DNA of 64,000 bases, from positions 102,763,547-102,827,546 of the forward strand of contig CM028377.1 in NCBI GenBank assembly GCA_013146195.2, read 5' to 3'. This DNA comes from Codonopsis lanceolata. Lineage: Eukaryota > Streptophyta > Magnoliopsida > Asterales > Campanulaceae. The position numbers were made by a program, and so were the translations under genes. This document shows, piece after piece, positions 45,501 through 55,691 of this stretch. The first letter of the stretch is position 1, and every line of letters begins with the position of its first letter. The notes beneath the pieces are model-generated. The model made no database searches. It was not told the DNA's origin and saw only the letters and a list, made by a program, of their open reading frames with translations.

Positions 45501-46610
45501 CTATCAAGTACATCTTCGGTAAGCCATCACTATCCAAAGACCGACCGGGCAAGTGGTCCTTTCTTCTTAATGAGCCGCCGAACTTTGACATAACTTATGT
45601 CACTCTCAAGTCTATCAAAGAACATGGGAGCGTCATTGCACCACTTAGCCGATCTACCTCCAAGGCCTAAGATGTAATCGAGCCCGCATTCTATGAAGGT
45701 ATCCTCGAAATCACCGACCGTGATACCTATGCGCATGTTCTTTGAGCCGCAAACAAAAGAGGCTTTGGCATAGAATCTCGTTAATCGATCCAACCGACTC
45801 TCATACTCCGCCGGCTATAAGGTTGGAGTTCGAATGTTCAAACAATACAAATGGAATATATGAAGCCTGTGATTGCCGCCTAGAAGAAGCCCCTCAAAAG
45901 GGGAGCTAAAGATCTCGAAGTCTACGAGACTCCCAAGACTAATCATAAATCAAGTCGAAGGAAGATGGAGGACCCAGGATCCTCGGCTGCAGCTCTACCA
46001 TGCCAAGTTAATAACAGTCGCCGCCCGATTTAGTTCTATCTCGTTCCATTACTTGCCACGAGATAGGAATCAATTCGCCGATGCCCTAGCCACTCTGGAG
46101 TCACTGGTCCAGATTCCCATTGAAACTAAAGTTCACCGCTTATAGTCGGGAAGAAGGTCACTCCCAAGATACTGCTTTCAAAATCAACGCAGCCCGGCGT
46201 CAAGCACCACGAGCCCTGGTATGCTGATATCTTAAATCTGCTCCAGAAATTTTTTTATCCTCCTGGCTTAGACAAAAAGGGAAGAGTCTCCCTGTGAAGA
46301 TGGGCCTCCCAATTCGTACTCAGCAGTGGTAGCCTATATAAGAGACACTACCAAGGCCTCAACCTCATATGTGTCAATCAGGCCAAAGCTGAACAAATTA
46401 TGGATCAACAACATGGTGGTACCTGTGGGCCCCACATGAATGGCCATATGCTATCAAAGAAAGTCATCCGATAGGTGTACTATTGGAGTACACTCGAAAT
46501 TGACTGTATTCGGTGGGTGCGACATTGTGACAAATGTCAACGTTTTGCCAATCTACAGCATGTGCCCCACACGTCCTATACAACTCCACAGCCCCCTGGC
46601 CCTTCTCAAC
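42591..46610 (+). pseudogene. Tat-A protease, RT, RNase H and second RNase H, degenerate
   Basis: Protease-like SSPNVCP is near 42797-42820 in a shifted frame. RT pieces: GYNQIKMAAEDRE (44682-44720), VMPFGLKNA (44760-44790), HDMIHKEMEVYVDDMIVHS (44825-44880), then GFLVIEQGIEIEP-like and KGFLG. RNase H pieces surround AHIQMDPIKYIFGK (45485-45520). The second RNase H is better kept at 45940-46145: INQVEGRWRTQDPRLQLYHA and FHYLPRDRNQFADALATLES. The integrase zinc region is readable in pieces up to 46600. Dozens of small deletions and frameshifts distinguish it from Tat-B, so this region is much older or hit harder by mutation. Confidence 0.78.
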
Positions 46611-47945
46611 ATTTTTTTTATATATAAGCAGGGACGGCACCCTGCGGGATTTTATTAAGATAAGAAAAATAGAACAAACTTGAGGGGGACAACCAGCCTT
46701 GCCCTTATACTTGGGAGGACGGAGGAGCCTTACCTCGAAAGAGAAATTACAAAAAGAATCTAAGAAAACAAAGATACACCAGCTAGAGTCCATATCTAAT
46801 GTAGGGAGTATCATTCTTATCCAATAGAACAGAACCACGAATACGAGAAGGAAGCTCACTGAGAGTGCTGAAATGAGAGGAAGACATAGAATCACAACCC
46901 AGGTTTGCAAGAAGATCAGCAACGCTATTAGCTTGTCTCAAACAGTGACTAAAGTGGAAGTCCATAGACTTTTGAATGTCTAAAACCTGACGAATAATAG
47001 ACCAACAAGACCAAGGAATTTTGTGCCCCAAAACAATGCAATTAATAAGAATCTTGGAGTCCATCTCAATAGAAGCTCCACTAAATCCCGCATCTCGAAG
47101 CCAGCAAACACCAAGAAGAAGAGCTTTAGCCTCAGCAAAAGTGTTAGAGGCCACACCAAAAAAAGAGGAAAAAGCATAGATGATATCGCCCGAAATATTG
47201 CGAACAATTCCACCTCCACCACTAGGGCCAGGGTTGCCTCGGGAAGCTCCATCAACATTAAGCTTGACTGAGATAGAGGGCTTATGCCAACGAATCAACT
47301 GGATTCTACAATGTAACGAATTCGAATTTTGATGCTTATGGTGGGCATCAACAATACTCATCAAATCAGAGCGAATGGAAGAGATAAGCCGAGAGGGAGA
47401 CTTACCATGACCATCATATTTAAGGCAATTTCGATTGGTCCAAAGATGCCATAAAATTAGGGAGGGGAGGATAATGTGAGGAAGGGTAGGATTAGAGGTT
47501 AGCCACCAAGCCATGCAACATTGATGAATAGAAGCATTACAATGCTTTATAGCATATTGAGTACCAAACCAAGTCCAAATGCGAGAGGCACTAGCATCAG
47601 GAAGAAAACATCTTTGGAAGGTTTCTCTAGCACCCGAAACACAGCATTGACATTTGGATACAATAAGGAAGCCTTTGTGAATTAAGGCTTCATCCAGAGG
47701 CAGTCTTTGACGAAATAAGCGCCAGATGAAAACACTAATCTTCCTTGGAACCGCACGATGCCAATAAAATTTAGAAGAGAACAGAATCTGGGACGAAGAT
47801 CTGAACAGCTGCCAAGCCGAAGAAATAGAAAACCGACCAGAAGTAGATAAGGTCCAGCATGGGGTATCAAGGTGGTCAGAAATATAAGGGGCCTGGGCTG
47901 AAATGCGTTGCAAATCAGAAGGATGAAGGACAGATTCCATAGCGG
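46611..47945 (-). mobile_element. LINE (L1-type) fragment inserted in Tat-A integrase
   Basis: Plus-strand T run at 46612-46619 marks the poly(A) end of a minus-strand, 5'-truncated LINE. Before it lie a short 3' untranslated region and AATAAAATCCCGCAGGGTGC. The insertion splits Tat-A: CCCTTCTCAAC ends at 46610 and ATCCAATGGCC resumes at about 47947. In the undisturbed Tat-B sequence these points are 38 nt apart (59879-59916), so that stretch was lost. No target duplication is visible. Confidence 0.88.
46783..47940 (-). CDS. LINE ORF2 C-terminal part: zf-RVT region and RNase H
   Basis: A 385-codon open frame on minus. The first third is the zf-RVT region: WHRAVPRKISVFIWRLFRQR, LPLDEALIHKG, KCQCC, and ETFQRCFLP in place of the common E-x-xxHLF-x-C. 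Then the linker ILPSLILWHLWTNRNCLKY. The RNase H domain begins VKLNVDGASRGNPGPSGGGG (catalytic Asp), with Glu in FAEAKALLLGV, Asp in IEMDSKILIN and the last Asp in RQANSVADLLANLG. All four acidic residues are present. Endonuclease and RT are absent because of 5' truncation, so the protein cannot retrotranspose. The ATG given is an internal Met at the truncation edge. Confidence 0.9.
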   Translation of the reverse strand: MESVLHPSDLQRISAQAPYISDHLDTPCWTLSTSGRFSISSAWQLFRSSSQILFSSKFYWHRAVPRKISVFIWRLFRQRLPLDEALIHKGFLIVSKCQCCVSGARETFQRCFLPDASASRIWTWFGTQYAIKHCNASIHQCCMAWWLTSNPTLPHIILPSLILWHLWTNRNCLKYDGHGKSPSRLISSIRSDLMSIVDAHHKHQNSNSLHCRIQLIRWHKPSISVKLNVDGASRGNPGPSGGGGIVRNISGDIIYAFSSFFGVASNTFAEAKALLLGVCWLRDAGFSGASIEMDSKILINCIVLGHKIPWSCWSIIRQVLDIQKSMDFHFSHCLRQANSVADLLANLGCDSMSSSHFSTLSELPSRIRGSVLLDKNDTPYIRYGL

Positions 47946-47948
47946 GAA

Positions 47949-48758
47949 TCCAATGGCCATGAATACGTCCTGGTAGCTGTCGATTACTTCACGAAGTGGG
48001 TAGAAGCCTCTTCCTACAAGGTCTTAAACGCCCGAAAAGTGTCCGAATTTATTTGGGCCAATATCATATACCGCTACGGGGTACCTTTCGAGATCATTTC
48101 CGACAACGGCTCTCATTTTGAAGGGGACGTGAACCGTCTGCTAGACGAGTTTAAGATCCAAAGACACAAATCCTCCCCCTACCGGCCACAAGCCAATGGT
48201 GCCGTTGAAGCAACCAACAAAACTCTCGAGAACATCATCAAAAAAATGGCTGATACAGGAAGAGACTGGCCAGAAAAATTGCCACTAGCCCTTTGGGGCT
48301 ACCGTACGTCAATCCGCACACCCACTGGGGCTACCCCTTATTCTCTAGCATATGGCATGGAAGCGGTACTACCAATAGAGGTGGAAATTCCATCATTGAG
48401 AGTGATAATGGAAGCCGATATAGCAGAAGTTGACTGGGTCAAAGGGCGGTATGAAGAACTGGCCCTAATTGATGAACGACGCCTGTTAGCCTTGGAGCAT
48501 ACCCGGGAATATCAAAGGCGTATCGCCCGAGCTTTCAACAAAAAAGTCAAAGACCGCGATATCCAAGTTGGAGACCTTGTACTTCGAGAAAAACCCCCTA
48601 GTTATGTTGATACTAGGGGAAAATGGAAGACTCCCTGGATGGGACCGTACATTATTAAGGAGATCCGATCAGGAGGTGTCGTGTTTCTCACGAACCAAGA
48701 CGGGGAAGATCTTGTCCAGCCTTTCAACCTCGACAAACTCAAAAGGTACTACGCCTGA
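47949..48758 (+). CDS. Tat-A integrase C-terminal two thirds
   Basis: Open from the LINE junction: NGHEYVLVAVDYFTKWVEAS, YRYGVPFEIISDNGSHFEGD (catalytic Asp at 48102), SSPYRPQANGAVEATNKTLE (catalytic Glu at 48207), WGYRTSIRTPTGATPYSLAY, RRIARAFNKKVKDRDIQVGD, GKWKTPWMGPYIIKEIRSGG, and ending KLKRYYA. There are 34 residues between the two acids by my count, one fewer than the usual 35. The first catalytic Asp lay in the 38 nt removed at the LINE insertion. No ATG start is expected since it is part of a polyprotein. Not functional as it stands. Confidence 0.88.
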   Translation, partial: SNGHEYVLVAVDYFTKWVEASSYKVLNARKVSEFIWANIIYRYGVPFEIISDNGSHFEGDVNRLLDEFKIQRHKSSPYRPQANGAVEATNKTLENIIKKMADTGRDWPEKLPLALWGYRTSIRTPTGATPYSLAYGMEAVLPIEVEIPSLRVIMEADIAEVDWVKGRYEELALIDERRLLALEHTREYQRRIARAFNKKVKDRDIQVGDLVLREKPPSYVDTRGKWKTPWMGPYIIKEIRSGGVVFLTNQDGEDLVQPFNLDKLKRYYA

Positions 48759-48795
48759 GCCATCCTATCCAGCTGATGCTTCCCTCTCCAGCCCG

Positions 48796-49010
48796 CTAGA
48801 CTGAAAACCCGAAAGGGCGGTCTAGGCAAAGATTAGGGCATATAAAAAAATATATAAATATATATAAAAAAATAATAAAAAATAATAAGGGCCCGCTAGA
48901 CTGAAAACCCGAAAGGGCAGCCTAGGCAAAAATTAGGGCACCAAAAAAATAATAATAATAATAAAAAAAGAAGGAGCTCGCTAGGTTGAAAACCCGAAAG
49001 GGCGGCCTAG
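48796..49010 (+). repeat. Three tandem CCC-GAAA-GGG hairpins after Tat-A pol
   Basis: Hairpins at 48796-48825, 48896-48925 and 48981-49010. Each has an outer stem (CTAGAC/GTCTAG; CTAGAC/GCCTAG; CTAGGT/GCCTAG), a TGAAAA linker and an inner CCC-GAAA-GGG stem with a GNRA-type tetraloop. Each is followed by GCAAARATTAG(A/G)GCA and A/T-rich spacer. Spacing is 100 and 85 nt. The first begins 38 nt after the pol stop. Confidence 0.85.
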
Positions 49011-49333
49011 GCAAAAATTAGAGCACAAAAAAAATGAAGGATAATAAAAATAAAAAGGAGAGGGAAGGCATTATTTGAAGCTCTCACAGATTACCTCCAA
49101 ATCTTCAAAGACATCGAAGCTCGACTGACAAAAGAGAAAAACCACGACAAAGCAGCTCATATTAAAACACTAAAATATAAATTTTACAGGTCCTAAGGTG
49201 CAACTTAGGAATATTTATTAAGACGTCTATATTATAAATTATTTACACGGTACATTCTATATACTGCCTATACCCCCGTTGTTTTTCCCTAGAAACAATC
49301 CTTTTTCTTGCAGCCATAGCCCTGAGTGGTCCA

Positions 49334-51005
49334 TCAGTGCCTGCGGCGTCCACCGAGCCGGGCCCATATACTCCTTCTGCGAGGCGCAGAAGAAGCTCTG
49401 GATTTATCAGCATGAGAGCCACCAGATGTGTCTCCCTCTTCATCATCAGCATCTCCGTTCTCTTGGGCTGCCGTACCACTCGGACCCGCTTCATCATTCC
49501 TGAGACCAGCACCCCATACAGGAGGGGGAGGAGGAACAACTACCTCTTGTTCCCAGGGGTTGTCCTGTCTGCTTGCCAAACTCAGCCGCGGAAGCTCATG
49601 ACCGCCAGTTCTCAAAGCATTACCCCAACCAGTCTGAGGGGGAGGAGCAGACATTTCTTGTTCCCATGGGTTATGCTGTTGACCAACGTCACTTAATCTG
49701 CGGGATGTATTGCTGGGACCCGCAGTATCCGGGGTAGGGGCCGTCCGAGTATCAAGGCCATGAACCCGTCGAAATTCTGCCTCCAAAGCCCGAGGAACAA
49801 CCAACCCTGAACTATCAATGTCCTCGCCTACTTCCAGCAGGCGAACATCCACTCCATTGGTTATATGACGGCCCAGCAGATGTCTCAATACATGTCGGAT
49901 GGAGTGAGACGGCCCCTCAGCGGCAACCATAACCCACGCTAGATACCCAAGAGATAGAAGCATGTAATTAGAGTATGGGTATGCTACCTCCAGTCTTTCA
50001 GCATCTCTGAGCCACATGCCCTGGATAGTGGGACCCAGCCGATCGTTGGTAAGCTCTCTCCCCATGTATATAGGGCGGGGATCCGGTCGGGCTGATAAAA
50101 AGAAGTCCGATAAAGGCCCAACATGACCACTTGGCTGTACTCCTCGGAGTGACGAAGAAAAAGCCAAATCTCCCAGTGGCGAACGACCCAGACTATATCC
50201 ATTGAGCCCCGACGATAAAAGTGATCGGTCCAGTCAATATCAGAATAATTAGTCTGGGGAAAATGCCCGCGCATTCCATAAAAGGAGGGATCATAAGAAG
50301 TTCCAAGCGGCACGGGAGCCTGGACCAAAAGAAAATGCTCTTCCAGCCACATGTGAATCAGAATAGGACTGGCAGTAGGGAACAATTCATTCCCAAAGAC
50401 AAAAGCCCGTGAGAGTCTCTGCCAAAATCACCTGAACAATGTTCAGCCGGCGATCCCGAGCCTGTAGTGCTAAGTCTACGACCCGCTCATCTACTAATCC
50501 CGGTAGACCAACTATCAAATATCTCCCTACTAAGCAGAGAAAGAGTGCTGTTAATCTACGCCGCTGATAGTCCATGTCATCTTCAATATATTCTGTGAAG
50601 GCTCCAGGAAGAACCATCAAGTTAAAAAAGTCCCCATTAATAAATCCTGGAGTAGCCCGGCGGGTAGAATTGAATTGCTCCCGAATAGCCATGTACGGAC
50701 GCCTTCTGTAGGCGGGTACCGCGATTTGACGAGTAGGTGCCACCCCCAGCATAGCACAGAACTCCTCGAATGTGGGACACATCTCATTCATGCCAAAATT
50801 AAACAAGTGATCCTCAGGAGACCAAAATCTGGCGGCTCCCTTCAACATGTCCCAATTAATTATGAAATTCCGCCAGGATAAAAGGCACTGAACCCGAAAA
50901 GATGTTCGAACAAATCCCTTTCGTCAGATTGCAAAGAAAGGATCCACAAATCCAGGGCATTTTCATAAATCTCAATCTCCAGAGCCGTAGGAATGCGGGC
51001 GGCCA
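49334..51005 (-). pseudogene. ORF B: antisense gene resembling DUF7745-type transposon protein
   Basis: Read on minus from ATG 51005 (MAARIPTALEIEIYENALDL). A frameshift near 50860 leads to MLKGAARFWSPEDHLFNFG and MNEMCPTFEEFCAMLGVAP, the layout of the DUF7745-like domain (LxxFWDPxxHxFxF...CPTxEEF). It continues YRRRPYMAIREQF, RRRLTALFLCLVGRYLIVGL, NIVQVILAETLTGF, then after a second shift FPTASPILIHMWLEEHFLLV, HWEIWLFLRHSEEYSQVVML, and after a third shift IYMGRELTNDRLGPTIQGMW. The C-terminus is disordered with a repeated DNPWEQEVVVPPPPPVWG unit and ends basic (APRRRSIWARLGGRRRH). Three frameshifts make it inactive. A TATAAAT on minus (51137-51131) lies about 130 nt before the ATG. Function unknown; family link is by motif impression only. 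Confidence 0.65.
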
Positions 51006-51130
51006 TTTATAAGTGACGTGAGAAGTTTTATTGTGGCTGAATAAGGCTATGGCAAGCAAGACAGAGGCTGGTGAATTTAGAGAGAGAAATGAAATGAATC
51101 GGTGAAGGAATTGAGCTCATTTCCGCCAGA

Positions 51131-51137
51131 ATTTATA
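51131..51137 (-). promoter_or_regulatory. Candidate TATA box for antisense ORF B
   Basis: TATAAAT on the minus strand, 126 nt upstream of the ORF B ATG, a reasonable distance for a plant promoter with leader. Confidence 0.35.
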
Positions 51138-51220
51138 CCGCAAATTGAGAAGACGGACAATTCAGCGCACAGTGCCCTAACAGTGAAGAAAACAGTGGCT
51201 GCATAGGAGAACTATGGTGC

Positions 51221-51248
51221 CACCAAGAAGCTTCTTGGTGCCGCACCA
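51221..51248. promoter_or_regulatory. 20-bp perfect palindrome plus TGGTGCCGCACCA
   Basis: CACCAAGAAGCTTCTTGGTG at 51221-51240 is a perfect palindrome. It overlaps TGGTGCCGCACCA at 51236-51248. That 13-mer also occurs twice in the Tat LTR (56481-56493 and 56502-56514). It lies about 85 nt upstream of the ORF B TATA candidate. Confidence 0.6.
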
Positions 51249-51689
51249 TAGCCCCCAATGGCGGCACCTAAGATGTCTATTGTGCCGTGGAAATTCCTGC
51301 CCGGTATCCTGGTTTGGTGATCCAACATCTTGCTGTTCCCGTGTCTGATCACGAAAAGAAAAAGGCAACCTATAAAAGGAGGCTACAACCACGGACTCAA
51401 CAGCCACAAGGCGCCGAAAGAATAAGGGATTCGACCATTTTTCCCGTTCCGATGTCACCCGAAAAGCCCGCTCTAATTCAAATGTGTATTCCTAAAAATC
51501 CTTATTCTCAAAATACAGCCATTACATTTTAGATGTCTGGTATATTTTTATTTTCTGCATGAATTTATTTTTTGCATGTGTAACATACTGCATCATATAC
51601 ATTATATTGCATTATATCATAATGTTTGTACAAGTTTCTTTTACAGAAAATAAAAAAATAAATACCAAAAAAAATAAAAATAAATAAAT

Positions 51690-54600
51690 AAATTAGAAAG
51701 AGATACTAATGTTCGCAGGAGTCCAAAGCTAATGTGATCGAGACGACTGGCTTCTGGGAAAACCACCACCCCTGACCCTGGGACCCGTTGTGAATCCTCA
51801 ACCTCTGCCCCGGCCGCGGCTTGACCCATCATCATCATCGTTATCATCATCATCATCATCGTCATCTCAACGCCCGTGACCGAGCCGCTCCCCTTGCAAG
51901 AAAATTCATCGCCTAACCGATACGCTTTGTCGATGAAGAAGCCCCGCAGCAGTTTCTTATAAGTAGACACATTCACCTAAAAAATAAAAAAATAATAAAA
52001 AATGTTAGTCTCGAGAAAAAAATGGGGTGCGCATTAAAAAAATGTGTGTATAAAAAAATATAATAAAGAAAAGAGACAATAAAGGTGGACGTGTCTACCG
52101 AACGAGCCTGCTCCGAGACGCGACGCTCCTCCGGGATCTCGACGTCAGGAAGAACCTGCTCTACTAATCCACCGCCCCACTCATACTGGAAAGTAGAGAA
52201 AACATCATCAGGCTCCGTAAACATCAGGTTCTCGTCGAGAAATGAAGTAGACGACCCAGGCCTGGCAGAAGCATCAGAATGCCGCCTGGGGACAACAGGA
52301 GCAGGAGGAGGGGGATGCAGCTCTAATCTCAAGAAATCCTCGTATGACATCACTGGATAATCTGTCGCGGGAATGAGGTATTTCCCCAAGTACTGTTGTC
52401 GGTCATGCAGTCGATCGGGCTCTATCACCCAAGCAGGAGGCCAAGGAGGCACCACTGGAGCCATTAGAAAAGACTGGTGCTAACGGTTCACCCGCTCGCC
52501 CATATACAAAGAATCCACCATGATGGAAACCATCAATATCCGACAGCGGCTGAACATTAGAGTAGTAGAATAATGTCCCTCCAGACCCTCCCAGGGAAGA
52601 AAGTGCACTGAACCAGGACTCGAACCAACAATTCGCTCCAGCACTCTTTCCCTAGTATTACAACCATCGTCATCAGTTGGATCGACCCTATTGCTATGAA
52701 CGTATTGGGACAGATACGGAGGCTGGTAGACCCGCCGAATGAGGCGACCCGGCGAAAATCTGAAAAATGAGAAGGCCCAGACCTGCACACAAAAAAAAGA
52801 GAGGAAAAAAATAAATATGTTGTCAAAAAAAAAGTGATACATATATAAAAAAAATGATGATGAAAAAAAATGAAGATATAATGAAAAAGCAGGAAAAGGC
52901 ATGTACCTCCCACGCCGGGGCAAACCCATTCAGGGTCGGTGAATCATTCCGGCTGGCCCTATCCATGGAAGCGTAAAGTTCAGCCAAACCAGCCTGTCCC
53001 CAATCATACGAAGGGATCCGATCAAAATCTGCGAGGCAAGCTAAGACGGAGGCTCTCAGGGTGACAGAGGAGTTGGCAAAGAGCGATGAGCCAAGAAAGA
53101 AGAAAAGAAACGCTCGTTCCACTCGAGTAACAACAGCTTCGTCATCAGCCGGCACCAGCCCGGCATTATTAAGAAGCCATATCCGAACGTTGCTGATATA
53201 TATCTCATCCGGTGATTTAAAACGAGGCTCGAAGCTCAAGAGGTCCACAATCTCCTCCCTACGATGTCGGAGAGTAAAGTCAAGACCCAGGGTCTCCCCT
53301 ATGCTGGTAGGGATTCCCGTAATCGCAGCGAAATCACATGGGGTCATGGTCGCCTCCCCCAGCTAAAGTGAAAAGTGTGAGTGGTATCCCACCAGAAGTC
53401 CCGAAGCATATCAAAGATGGGAAGGAAGTTGGTAAAATGGGTAAAAGAGTGCAGGAAGGTGCTAAAACCTGAACCCTCTACCAACGACTTTGCAGCTTAG
53501 GGTAACATATCAAAAATATCAGCCACATCGATATATGATACCCGCACTCTTTCAAATTCCCTGCGAACCTAAAAAAAAACGAGGTAAGTTCTCTACCCTT
53601 ATTTCCTTCTCTGTACAGTCTTTTAAATAAATAATGGACATATTGCTTGTTTTATACTTCATGATTTTTTTTAACAATAAATTCTTTTAGCAAAAAATAA
53701 AAATAATAATAAAAAAATAAAAAAATAAAAAACCTTGTTCATAACAAAAAGAAAATAAATAATTCTTTAAATTGTTACATACCATTTTCATACATGTACA
53801 TAAATTTACATAAAAATAAACATCATTTTTTTTTTCATAAGCATAAAAGAAAAAAATTTGTGTAATATACTTTGCATATAAATAATTCATTTTGCATCTT
53901 AAATGTCATAAAAATGCACATTAGAACTGTATTTGCCATATATATAATAAAGTGTGAAAAATTCATGCATCATCTTATAAGTGTTCTACATTGCATCTGC
54001 ATCAAGTAGAATAATTCATGCATTCATTATGTACATTTCATTTGTCCAATAAGCTGCCATAGGGGTACGCTGAAAAGAAGATAAAGTACCACTGATTATC
54101 AAAATAAATATCTTTGTGGTATTTACTACATCCCTGCAGCAGTTGCATGCTTGAAAAATAATTCTAAGGGCATGAAAAATATCTGTTTTGTCATGTTTTT
54201 ATCCGAAAATATGCCCGAAAAGCGTTTCGGAAAAATTTAAATTATACTCCGAATATTCCGTTTCGCAATTCTATCGCATGCAAAAATGTGTTTAAGTGTA
54301 AAGCATGCATCATATAGCCCCATTTGCATTCAGAATATAAATCATGCATAGTATGGTCAAATAGTGACCACTAGTTCAAATCATGCGTCGCAAAAATAAA
54401 TCATAGAAATTGCATACATTATCACTTAACTACATCATTTAGGCATAAATAGGACATACATATGCATTACTAGTAAAGTCAGGAGTGCTCCAAAAGTTCC
54501 AAACAGTGCAGAAATTTAGCAGATCTGAAACATAGCCGGGAAAATTTCGAAAAAAAGAGAAATCTTACAGTACTCAGAGGAAGGTTGGACACATGAGTAT

Positions 54601-54748
54601 TCCGATCTCGCAGAAGGTTGCCCCAGTCATTTGTAGAGTACGGATGCTTGAGTCTATTTCGGACCAAGCTAGGAGGTTCTCTCCTCCTCTCGCCAGATTC
54701 CGGGCGCATCGGTGCCTTCCCCTTCCTGGATCGCGAAAAAGATGCCAT
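51690..54748 (-). pseudogene. ORF A: spliced antisense gene with plant mobile domain
   Basis: Exon 1 (54748-54569, 60 codons): MASFSRSRKGKAP, basic, ends HVSNLPLST before GTAAGA. Intron about 1 kb, acceptor TTTTTTTTAG at 53569-53578. Exon 2 (53568-52907): VRREFERVRVSYIDVADIFD, then HTFHF, a one-base shift, LGEATMTPCDFAAITGIP, LDFTLRHRREEIVDLLSFEP, IWLLNNAGL, RAFLFFFLGSSLFANSS, YDWGQAGLAELYASMDRASR, GFAPAWE; donor GTACAT. Exon 3 (acceptor TGTGTGCAG, from 52782): VWAFSFFRFSPGRLIRRVYQ, with one TAG at about 52480, then PVVPPWPPAWVIEPDRLHDR. A further exon begins at 51976 (VNVSTYKKLLRGFFIDKAYR) and ends in a GAT-repeat (poly-Asp) stretch. This matches the plant mobile domain layout seen in MAIN/MAIL1 and in transposon-linked relatives. 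Broken by stops (DMLP-TAA) and a frameshift. Confidence 0.78.
53600..54568 (-). other. Intron 1 of antisense ORF A
   Basis: AT-rich with an A/T-rich tract at 53690-53760. It contains short motifs ATGCATCATATAGCC, TTTGCATT and AGTGAC(C/T)ACTAGTTCAA that are shared with Tat-B (62040-62120) and, reversed, Tat-D (20370-20460). Conservation of an intron across three elements is notable. Confidence 0.55.
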
Positions 54749-55069
54749 CTGCTAAGCAAAACACTGAAATTGGCGGAAGAAAATTGAGAAAAGGAGCAAA
54801 AATAGAGAAAAAAAAAAGGGAAGCAGACAGCAGCAGCAATGGCGGAGAAACAATTCAGAAGAAAGAAAAGAAGGAAAGAAGAAGCAGTAGCTTCTCCCCT
54901 CACTTGCCCGTCCATATAAGGGAGAAAAAGGGAATTTTCCCTTTTCCCCCTCCAAAGTTTGAAGCTGCGGCACTTTGGTCCTCAAGTTTCAAAGTTTTCA
55001 AAATGGTCCCTGAACCTAACGGAAAGTTAACAAAGTCAATCTTGTTAACCAAAATTGGCAACCATTCAC

Positions 55070-55260
55070 CAGAAGACAAAGAAAATAACATCCCCAGCGA
55101 GTCAAAAAAGAAAAAAAAATCAAAAAATCAAAAAAAATCAAAAAAAATCAAAGAAAAAGAAAGAAAAGAAAAAAAAATCAAAGAAAGAAAGAACAGAAAA
55201 AAATCAAAGAAAAAAAAAGAAGAGAAAAGGAACAAGACCAAATTCCCCAGCAAGGGCGAA
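55070..55260. repeat. A-rich low-complexity tract of Tat-A
   Basis: AAAAAATC and AAAGAAAG repeats. Frames give only Lys-rich strings. A second such tract lies at 55485-55640. Tat-B has equivalents at 62880-63040 and 63160-63250. Confidence 0.8.
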
Positions 55261-55326
55261 CTACGTTTGGTCTGAATCCTTGAAAAATGATACGTAGGCA
55301 GCCTACATTGGTAGGTCCGACCATCA
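55259..55326 (+). repeat. CTACGT-ACGTAG module, Tat-A copy 1
   Basis: GAACTACGTTTGGTCTGAAT, CCTTGAAAAATG, ATACGTAGGCAGCCTACAT, GGTAGGTCCGACCATCA. The outer CTACGT/ACGTAG stem is kept; the inner stem is weakened. Confidence 0.8.
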
Positions 55327-55691
55327 CAAAAAAAAAAAAAAAAAAGAATAAATTCCCCAACAAGAGTGGCATGAATGTCAGAATCAGCCGAATCCGCGGC
55401 AGCCACCCAGGCGCAAAAGGTAAGTCAGGTACAGTATTCCTACCCTGACTTTAGAATAATTTCCTTTTTAGGAAAGTTTGTTTAAAAAAAGATGAATATT
55501 TCAAAAATACAAAAAAAAAAGATGAATGTTTCAAAAAACACAAAAAAGAGGAATATTTCAAAAAACACAAAAAAAAGAGGAATATTTGAAAAAACAAAAA
55601 ACAGAGAGAGCGATAGAAAGAAAAAGGAAGGAAAAAGAATGTTTTCCACTTCACAATTTTCGAAATATACTTGAAAAATGATTAATTTGTC

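Noticed and set aside
48796..49010. Regularly spaced similar units resembling a CRISPR array
   Set aside because: Spacers are A/T-rich low-complexity sequence, the units are retroelement untranslated repeats, and the setting is a plant genome.
54712..55275. 187-codon Lys-rich plus-strand frame
   Set aside because: It lies over ORF A exon 1 antisense and an A-rich tract; composition alone explains the open frame.
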